Assembly (NCBI RefSeq): GCF_016031615.1
Contig: NZ_JACYXC010000001.1
Coordinates: 2,852,001-2,916,000 of the forward strand
Length of the DNA stretch: 64,000 nucleotides
Source: Streptomyces pactum
Lineage (GTDB): Bacteria > Actinomycetota > Actinomycetes > Streptomycetales > Streptomycetaceae
Direction of reading: 5' to 3'
Below are positions 1-5,906 of this stretch, piece by piece (the stretch's first letter is position 1; each line of letters opens with the position of its first letter). Both the position numbers and the translations under genes were made by a program. The notes beneath the pieces are model-generated. The model saw only the letters and a list, made by a program, of their open reading frames with translations, was not told the DNA's origin and ran no database searches.

Positions 1-2
1 CG

Positions 3-248
3 CTGAACGCCATCGGCCAGACCGGCCGGGCCCGCGCATGCTGGTACGAAGCACTCGCCATCCACGGGCGGCTGGGGTCGGCCGAGTACGCCGAGGTACG
101 CGAACTGCTCGACGCCCCGCCGACCGCCGACGCCCGCCCGGGCGCCTCCGGCGGCGACGTCGAGGGTTCCCAACACCCCTTATTACGCTTGATAAAAGGC
201 ACAGAACTGATAAGCCTGCATAAACCTGACGAGCCGCCAGCTGTGTGA
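3..248 (+). CDS. SARP/AfsR-type regulator, C-terminal fragment (5' end outside window)
   Basis: The open frame enters at the left edge and stops with TGA at 246-248. Its TPR-like stretch (ACWYEALAIHGRLGSAEY) closely resembles the end of the next gene (ACWNEALAIHQRLGAAEA), so this is the tail of a paralogous regulator with helical repeats at its C-terminus. After that helix the chain runs on for about 45 residues of low-complexity sequence, unlike the neighbour, which ends soon after. DNA-binding and ATPase domains would lie outside the window. A possible GTG start of the next gene overlaps this stop, although a better start lies 110 bp downstream. Confidence 0.75.
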   Translation: MNAIGQTGRARACWYEALAIHGRLGSAEYAEVRELLDAPPTADARPGASGGDVEGSQHPLLRLIKGTELISLHKPDEPPAV

Positions 249-358
249 GTTCGGACAACTCTGGCGGTGCGGCCCCTCAAGCCAGGCCCCTACTGACGCA
301 CACCCCCCGGACAAGGCAAACTGGCCGGTGCGACTGGCAGGCTCAGGCAGGGGGATAC

Positions 359-3283
359 ATGACCGGCGATGTGGGTCACGGGCTGCGACTGCGCTTCGCC
401 GTGCTCGGACCGGTCCGCGCCTGGCGGGGCGAGGAGCCCCTCGGACTCGGCTCGCCCCAGCAGCGCGCGCTGCTCGCCGCCCTGCTGCTGCGCGGCGGCC
501 GCACCGCGACCGCGCCCGAGCTGGTGGACGGTCTGTGGGGTGACAGCCCGCCGCAGGCCGCGGTGGCCGCGCTGCGCACCTACGCCTCGCGGCTGCGGAA
601 GGTCTTCGGGCCGGACGCCGACGACCTGGTCAGCGAGTCCGGCGGGTACGCGATCCGCACCGGGCTGGGCGCCCTGGACACCGAGGTGGCCGAGCAGCTG
701 GCGGCGGAGGCGGAGAAGGCCCGGCACTCCGGGGACCGGGAGCGCGCCCGGGACCTGCTGGCCGAGGCGCTGGCGCTGTGGGACGGCGAACCGCTCGCCG
801 GGCTCTCCGGCCCGTACGCGGAGACCCAGCGGGCCCGGCTGGCGGAGTGGCACCTGACGCTCCTGGAGAACCGGCTCGACCTCGACCTGGAGCTGGGCAA
901 CCACGCCGAGGCGGTGTCGGAGCTGACCGCGCTCACCGCCGCCCATCCGCTCCGGGAGCGGCTGCGGGAGCTGCTGATGCTCGCGCTGTACCGCAGCGGA
1001 CGGCAGGCCGAGGCGCTCGCCGTCTACGCCGACACCCGCCGGCTGCTCGCCGACGAACTGGGTGTGGACCCGTGCGCCGGGCTGTCCGAGCTCCAGCAGC
1101 GCATCCTCCAGGCGGACGCGGGGCTGGCCGCGCCGGCCGGTCCCGGCGAGGAGGCGGAGGCCTCCGGCGCGGTGTTCATACGCCCCGCCCAGCTCCCGGC
1201 GACGGTGGCGGACTTCACCGGCCGCGGCACCATCGTGGAGGAGCTGAGCGCCCAGCTGGCCACCGCCGGGAGCAGTGTGATGGCGGTGTCGGCGGTGGCC
1301 GGCATCGGCGGCGTCGGCAAGACGACGCTGGCGGTGCACGTGGCGCACGCCGCCCGCCGGTACTTCCCCGACGGGCAGCTCTACGTGGATCTGCGGGGCG
1401 CGGGCCCGTCCGCCGTCGAGCCGGAGGCGGTGCTGGGGGCCTTCCTGCGCGCCCTGGGCACCCCGGACAACGCCATCCCGGACGGGATCGAGGAGCGGGC
1501 GGCGCTGTACCGCTCGCTGCTGGACGGCCGCCGGGTGCTGGCGCTGCTGGACAACGCCCGCGACGCCGCCCAGGTCCGGCCGCTGCTGCCCGGCACCGAC
1601 GGCTGCGCGACCCTGGTCACCAGCCGCAACCGCATGGTCGACCTGGAGGGCGCGCACCTGGTCGACCTCGATGTGATGAGCCCCGAGGAAGCCCTGGTGC
1701 TCTTCACCCGCATCGTGGGCGCGGAGCGGGTCGAGGCGGAGCGGGACGCGGCGATGGACGTGGTCGCCGCCTGCGGGTTCCTGCCGCTGGCCATCCGGAT
1801 CGCCGCCTCCCGGCTGGCGGCCCGCCGCACCTGGTCGGTGTCGGTGCTCGCCCGCAAGCTGGCCGACGAGCGCCGCCGGCTGGACGAGCTGCGCGCCGGT
1901 GACCTCGCCGTGAAGGCCACCTTCGAGCTGGGCTACGGACAGCTGGAGCCGCAGCAGGCGCGCGCCTTCCGGCTGCTCGGCCTCGCCGACGGCCCCGACA
2001 TCTCGCAGCACGCCGCCGCCGCGGTGCTGGACATGGACCCGCTGGACGCCGAGGAGCTGCTGGAGACGCTGGTGGACACCAGCCTCCTGGAGTCCGCCGC
2101 CCCCGGCCGCTACCGCTACCACGACCTGGTGCGGCTGTTCGCCCGGGTCTGCGCCGAGCGCGACGAGCGGCCGGCCGAGCGGGAGGCGGCGATGTCCCGG
2201 CTGCTCGACTTCTACCTCGCCAGCGCGGCCCGGGTGTTCGCGCTGGAGCGGCCCGGCGACCGGCTGGTGGACCACCTGGAGCCGACCGCGTACCCGGGGC
2301 TGGAGTTCGCCAACCGCAAGGAGTCGCTGGACTGGCTCTTCACCGAGGCGCACTGCCTGCTCGCCTGCGTGCAGCAGAACGCCTCCGGGCCGACCCTGCG
2401 GCGCGCGGTCGATCTGCTGCTGGCCTCCCGGGACCTGGGCGAGTCGGGCGCCAACTCCCGGCAGTACGAACTGACCGCCATCGCGGTCCGGGACGCCGCG
2501 CACGCCGCCGACGACGCCCGGGCCGAGGGGCGGGCCCGGATGCGGCTGACCCACGTGCACATGATGGCGTCCCGGTTCGAGATGGCGGACGAGGAGGCGC
2601 GGCGGGCCATGGTGCTGGCGCTCGCCGCCGGCGACCCGGTGCCGGCCTGCGAGGCGCCGAACGAGCGCGGCATCATCGCCCTGTACCAGAAGCGCTACGC
2701 CGAGGCCGAGCAGTACCTGGAGCAGGCGCTGGAGGCGTTCCGCGCCGACGACAACCTGCCGGGGGTGGCCAGCGTGCTGTGCAACACCTCCCGGACGCAC
2801 GCGGCGACCGGCCGCCACGACAGCGCCATCCGGCTGGCCGCCGAGGGCACCGACATCTACCAGAGTCTCGGCCTGGCCATGCGGGTGGCCAACGGCCGCT
2901 TCGCGCTGGGCCTGGCGCTGCACCACGCCGGCCGGCAGGCGGAGGCCCTGGTCCAGCTCACCGAGGCGCTGACGCTGTTCCGGGAGAACCGGCAGCGGCT
3001 GTGGGAGGGTTCCACGCACGCCCGGCTCGCCGAGGTGCACCTGGCCGCCGGGCGCCCCGCGGAGGCCGCCACCCACGCCGAACAGGCCCTCGCCCTGCGG
3101 TTCGTGGGCGGCGAGTGGCGGCGCGGCATCGTCCTGACGGTGCTGGGCAAGGCGCTCGACGAGATCGGCCAGCCGGACCGGGCCCGTGCCTGCTGGAACG
3201 AGGCGCTCGCCATCCACCAGCGGCTGGGCGCCGCCGAGGCCGAGGAGGTCGGCCTGCTCCTCGCCCGCACCGCCGCCGTCTGA
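359..3283 (+). CDS. SARP/AfsR-family transcriptional activator with BTAD, NB-ARC and TPR domains
   Basis: A 974-residue cytoplasmic regulator. Order of parts: an OmpR-like winged helix (about 12-90, LRFAVLGPVRAWRG then LGSPQQRALLAALLL), the bacterial transcriptional activation domain (about 98-245), a STAND ATPase with P-loop GIGGVGKTT near residue 315 and a Walker B-like RVLALLDNA, and a TPR-rich C-terminus from about 640. This is the architecture of AfsR, a nucleotide-dependent activator of secondary metabolism. The ATG at 359 follows a good ribosome site (AGGGGG) and starts just before the winged helix. A GTG at 245 would add 38 low-complexity residues. Its nearest downstream neighbours are the DSHAD repeat genes, which makes them candidate targets; that is inference from position only. 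Confidence 0.88.
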   Translation: MTGDVGHGLRLRFAVLGPVRAWRGEEPLGLGSPQQRALLAALLLRGGRTATAPELVDGLWGDSPPQAAVAALRTYASRLRKVFGPDADDLVSESGGYAIRTGLGALDTEVAEQLAAEAEKARHSGDRERARDLLAEALALWDGEPLAGLSGPYAETQRARLAEWHLTLLENRLDLDLELGNHAEAVSELTALTAAHPLRERLRELLMLALYRSGRQAEALAVYADTRRLLADELGVDPCAGLSELQQRILQADAGLAAPAGPGEEAEASGAVFIRPAQLPATVADFTGRGTIVEELSAQLATAGSSVMAVSAVAGIGGVGKTTLAVHVAHAARRYFPDGQLYVDLRGAGPSAVEPEAVLGAFLRALGTPDNAIPDGIEERAALYRSLLDGRRVLALLDNARDAAQVRPLLPGTDGCATLVTSRNRMVDLEGAHLVDLDVMSPEEALVLFTRIVGAERVEAERDAAMDVVAACGFLPLAIRIAASRLAARRTWSVSVLARKLADERRRLDELRAGDLAVKATFELGYGQLEPQQARAFRLLGLADGPDISQHAAAAVLDMDPLDAEELLETLVDTSLLESAAPGRYRYHDLVRLFARVCAERDERPAEREAAMSRLLDFYLASAARVFALERPGDRLVDHLEPTAYPGLEFANRKESLDWLFTEAHCLLACVQQNASGPTLRRAVDLLLASRDLGESGANSRQYELTAIAVRDAAHAADDARAEGRARMRLTHVHMMASRFEMADEEARRAMVLALAAGDPVPACEAPNERGIIALYQKRYAEAEQYLEQALEAFRADDNLPGVASVLCNTSRTHAATGRHDSAIRLAAEGTDIYQSLGLAMRVANGRFALGLALHHAGRQAEALVQLTEALTLFRENRQRLWEGSTHARLAEVHLAAGRPAEAATHAEQALALRFVGGEWRRGIVLTVLGKALDEIGQPDRARACWNEALAIHQRLGAAEAEEVGLLLARTAAV

Positions 3284-3736
3284 CCGCCGTCCGACGGACC
3301 GGGACGCCGGTACCGGGCCGGGGGCCTCGACCGGGGTGGCCGGGGGCCGTATCGCGGGGGAGCGGGACGGACGCGGGGGGCCGGGGGCAGTACGCCCGTA
3401 CCAGGCCGGACGCGGGAGCCGGGGCCCGTACGCGGGGTTTGGCGCCGGGTGCCGGCCAGGGGCGTCGGCGGCAGGTGCCGGCCGCCGGGCGGGCCCTGGG
3501 CCACCGCGGGCCGCGGGACCCGTCGGCACTCCGTTGCCGCGTTCATCAATCGTTTATCGCCGACCGGCAGTCTGGTGACAGTCGATCCGTCCCCGCGGGG
3601 GGCAGACGGGTCGGTTGTCAGGTCCGTCCCCGTCCGGGGTGCCCGGTCCTGAGAAGGCAGCCCGTCCGGCGATCCTCGGGGGAGTCGCCGGCCGGGTTGC
3701 GCCCCAGACGACAGCATGTGAGGACGTGATCCACTC
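3284..3736. other. Intergenic region upstream of the DSHAD repeat gene
   Basis: No convincing gene is seen in these 453 bases. The first half is G-rich low-complexity DNA. From about 3540 the composition changes and two loosely related direct elements appear, TGACAG at 3576 and TGTCAG at 3616, each followed within 6 to 10 bases by TCCGTCCCCG. SARP proteins bind paired direct repeats near the -35 region, so this is the most plausible place for the promoter of the 3737 gene and for control by the regulator upstream. The assignment is weak. Confidence 0.3.
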
Positions 3737-4021
3737 ATGACCCAGAAGCCCAAGGACGACGCCTACCGTCCGTTGGACAGCCACGCGGACAGCACCAACG
3801 TGGCGGTCCTGGACAGCCACGCGGACGGTATCGCGATCAAGCCGCTGGACAGCCACGCGGACGGCGCCGCCGCCGCGCCGCTGGACAGCTCCGCCGACGG
3901 CACCACCGTGACCACGATGGACAGCCACGCCGACGGCGTGGTCGTGAAGCCGCCGGCCGCCAAGGATGACCCGGCCGACGCCACTCCGCAGGACAGCCAC
4001 GCGGACAGCACCACGGCGTAA
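3737..4021 (+). CDS. Small cytoplasmic repeat protein with DSHAD motifs on a 12-residue period
   Basis: A 94-residue acidic protein without signal peptide or membrane segment. The motif Leu-Asp-Ser-His-Ala-Asp-Gly/Ser recurs with the first Asp at residues 14, 26, 38, 50 and 62, exactly 12 apart, and again at 86, leaving one degenerate unit near 74. Unit four reads DSSAD. The spacers (for example TNVAV, GIAIKP, GTTVTT) are short and beta-prone. There are no cysteines and almost no aromatics. Repeated Asp/His pairs could bind metal, or each unit could be one core of a repetitive peptide precursor; no modifying enzyme is visible nearby, so neither is shown. The related secreted peptide gene lies 488 bp downstream. 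I do not recognise a characterised family. Confidence 0.72.
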   Translation: MTQKPKDDAYRPLDSHADSTNVAVLDSHADGIAIKPLDSHADGAAAAPLDSSADGTTVTTMDSHADGVVVKPPAAKDDPADATPQDSHADSTTA

Positions 4022-4041
4022 CGCGCGGGTCACCGCACTGC

Positions 4042-4319
4042 CGGGGGCTCCCACGGGGGAGAGACAGGGGACCCACGGGGGGACAACGGGGGAACGGGGA
4101 ACCTCACGGGGGAATGGGGACCCTACGGGGGGAGGTGGGATCCGATGGGACGTGGATCCCACGAGGAAACGGGGGCCTCCACGGGGAGGAACGGGGACTC
4201 ACGGGGGAAGCACGGGGGAACGGGGGTCACCGGGGAAACCCGGTGACCGCACGGGGGAGCAACGGGGGAGAGCACAACGGGGGAAAGCATGGGGAAATAC
4301 AGGGGGAAGAAACGGGGGA
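4042..4319 (+). repeat. G-tract array, 22 runs of four or more G in about 280 bp
   Basis: Between the two DSHAD/DAHAD genes the plus strand carries 22 runs of 4-6 guanines, spaced about 6 to 25 bases apart and mostly in the setting ACGGGGGA. The sequence is purine-rich and very poor in T. It could form several G-quadruplexes in DNA, or in RNA if transcription of the 3737 gene reads through. Frames across it translate to Gly/Arg/Glu/Thr repeats with no recognisable domain, so I regard it as noncoding. It lies immediately 3' of the upstream repeat gene and ends about 190 bp before the secreted peptide gene. Confidence 0.8.
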
Positions 4320-4458
4320 AGCGGGACCGCCGGCGGTGGCGAGGAGGGGGTGCCACCGACGGCGGTTTCCGCCAACACGCGGGCGGGGACGGTCGGTTGG
4401 CCACGACGTGAATATTCACAAGTCGAAGCGGTCGAACGTTCTCTCCCATACCATTGGG

Positions 4459-4481
4459 TTGGTTTCGCTTAGCAAAACCAA
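4459..4481. promoter_or_regulatory. Inverted repeat in the leader of the secreted DAHAD peptide gene
   Basis: TTGGTTT at 4459-4465 and AAACCAA at 4475-4481 form a perfect 7-bp inverted repeat around a 9-base spacer, in an unusually A/T-rich island (about 4400-4490). It ends 28 bases before the ATG at 4509 and just upstream of the ribosome site GGAGGAG at 4497-4503. It may be an operator or a leader hairpin. Confidence 0.4.
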
Positions 4482-4508
4482 ACGTTTGCTCCCCATGGAG
4501 GAGTTGGA

Positions 4509-4730
4509 ATGACTCGCCCGAAGAAGGTCCTGGTCACGTTCGCGTTCGCGGCCGCGGTGGCCGCCGGTACCGCGGTGCCCGCGATGGCGGACCACCACGC
4601 CACCGTCACGCCCGCGGACGCGCCCCAGGACGCCCACGCGGACTCGGTCGCGCTGGTATTCACGCCGCAGGACGCCCACGCGGACTCGTCCGACCTGGTC
4701 CTCAGCCCGGAGGACCACCACGTCTCCTGA
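4509..4730 (+). CDS. Small secreted peptide with DAHADS repeats
   Basis: A 73-residue protein. It starts with a typical Sec signal peptide: basic MTRPKK, a hydrophobic Ala/Val core, and cleavage predicted after AVPAMA at residue 27. The mature part of about 46 residues begins DHH and carries PQDAHADS twice, then PEDHHVS, with the repeat Asp at 41, 55 and 69, a 14-residue period. The motif matches the last unit of the upstream cytoplasmic protein (PQDSHADS). The mature peptide is acidic, has several His and no Cys. Start chosen from the strong GGAGGAG ribosome site 5 bases upstream. A strong terminator follows at 4749. Function unknown; metal binding, signalling and a peptide precursor are all open. 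Confidence 0.75.
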   Translation: MTRPKKVLVTFAFAAAVAAGTAVPAMADHHATVTPADAPQDAHADSVALVFTPQDAHADSSDLVLSPEDHHVS

Positions 4731-4748
4731 CGTGACGGCGACTCCGTG

Positions 4749-4778
4749 CGGGGGCCGGGCGAACACGCCCGGCCCCCG
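4749..4778 (+). terminator. Rho-independent-type hairpin after the secreted DAHAD peptide gene
   Basis: A perfect 13-bp GC stem (4749-4761 with 4766-4778) closes on the tetraloop AACA and is followed by TT. It starts 18 bases after the stop codon at 4730. Confidence 0.8.
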
Positions 4779-4800
4779 TTCGCGTTCGCGGAGTACGGAG

Positions 4801-4836
4801 GGAGGGTCGGCCCCGCCGCGGCGGGGCCGACCCTCC
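4801..4836. terminator. 36-bp perfect palindrome, terminator of the lipoprotein gene
   Basis: Bases 4801-4818 are the exact reverse complement of 4819-4836, giving an 18-bp stem that can fold in either strand. It lies 42 bp beyond the stop of the minus-strand lipoprotein gene and probably insulates the two convergent units. Confidence 0.75.
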
Positions 4837-4878
4837 ATGGGGTGAAGACACCCGCCCCGGCGTGCCGGGCCGTGCCCG

Positions 4879-5469
4879 TCAGTTCACCGGCATCTTGGTC
4901 GCCGAGGTGAGCGAGCAGGTGAAGTAGGTGTAGGTGTCCAGCCGGTGGTAGGCGGAGGCCGTGACGGTCTGGGAGGAGCCGGGCAGCACGGTGACGTACT
5001 GGGTGTCCGTCCCCATGTAGCTGCCGTCGGACTTCTTCGTCCACTTCACGCTCAGGGTGTAGCGGAAGCTGCGCGTGGAGTCGGTGTTGGCCACGGTGAT
5101 GCTGTACCGGAGCATCCCGTCGTTCTCCCCGTAGGAGCAGTTGCTGGTGGTGGTCTCCGCCGTCGCGTCGGGGTTGTACGTGGGCGGCGCCGAGGTGGTG
5201 TACGTCGGCGCGGGCGGGGTGTAGCCGTCGGTCGGGGTGGTGCTGGGGTACCCCGACGGCAGGTCCGTCGGCAGCCCCGAGGGGAGCGCGGACGGCAGGT
5301 CGAGATCGCTCGGCAGCCCGGCCGGCGCGTCGGCGCCGCCGGCGGCGGACCCGCCGTCAGCCCCCGGGAAGCCACCGCCGCGCTTCTTGCCGCCGCACCC
5401 GGTCAGGCCGGTGACGGCGAGCAGTCCTATGACGGCAGCGGCACAGATCCGCTGATGACGGCGTTGCAT
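4879..5469 (-). CDS. Secreted lipoprotein of unknown function
   Basis: A 196-residue protein with a type II signal peptide: MQRRHQR, a hydrophobic stretch and lipobox LTGC with the lipidated Cys at residue 25. Then comes a Gly/Pro/Ser/Thr-rich tether (about 26-105) with repeated Pro-Ser and Leu-Pro units, and a compact beta-rich C-terminal domain (about 108-196) containing two Cys, NCSYGEN and TYFTCSL, that could form a disulfide. Start chosen at the ATG whose leader carries GGGGG; a longer frame to 5541 would put about 24 residues before the signal. It should be anchored on the outer face of the membrane. The C-terminal domain looks like a small ligand-binding fold but no family is assigned. 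Confidence 0.78.
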   Translation of the reverse strand: MQRRHQRICAAAVIGLLAVTGLTGCGGKKRGGGFPGADGGSAAGGADAPAGLPSDLDLPSALPSGLPTDLPSGYPSTTPTDGYTPPAPTYTTSAPPTYNPDATAETTTSNCSYGENDGMLRYSITVANTDSTRSFRYTLSVKWTKKSDGSYMGTDTQYVTVLPGSSQTVTASAYHRLDTYTYFTCSLTSATKMPVN

Positions 5470-5840
5470 GACATTACCCCCGTTGTCCAGGCAAGAACCG
5501 GCCAACCAAGATCGATTGACGCGTGCACGCCACCCTAGCAACGGGGCGAGTTACCCCAAAGTCACCTGTTCGGCACCCGGACCCGGAGTCCCCCGGTCCG
5601 CCGGTCCGCCGGGCGGACCGGGCGGAGCCTCGCAGCCGGTCCGGCCGGGCCCGGTGCCACCGGCCGCCGGCCCGCACCCGGTCCGTGCAGCAACAGACGC
5701 GCCCGCCGGGCGTTCCGGTTCCCGCCCCCCGCGACCCGTCCGGCCGGTGCTCGGGCCCGCGTCCGGCACCGGCGCGGGCCCGCCCGCGACGACCGCGGGC
5801 CCGGGACGACGGGATCACCGGCACGGCCGCCGGCGCGCCG

Positions 5841-5878
5841 GGGCCCCGGCCCCCGCTCACCGGCGGCGGCCGGGGCCC
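5841..5878. terminator. Hairpin downstream of the PQQ-repeat kinase gene
   Basis: GGGCCCCGGCC (5841-5851) pairs perfectly with GGCCGGGGCCC (5868-5878) around a 16-base loop, 29 bp beyond the kinase stop on the minus strand. The rest of 5470-5906 is GC-rich sequence with no gene seen. Confidence 0.5.
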
Positions 5879-5906
5879 GGTGTGACCCGCGTGGACCGGG
5901 CCGCCG

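Noticed and set aside
290..3529. 1079-codon frame on the minus strand opposite the SARP gene
   Set aside because: Antisense shadow of the SARP coding region: composition is His/Gln/Gly/Arg-rich and no domain is seen, whereas the plus frame has winged helix, P-loop and TPR motifs.
3966..4512. Gly/Arg/Thr-rich frames across the G-tract array
   Set aside because: They only reflect the ACGGGGGA repeats; two frames give equally collagen-like translations, neither has a convincing ribosome site, and they run into the secreted peptide gene.
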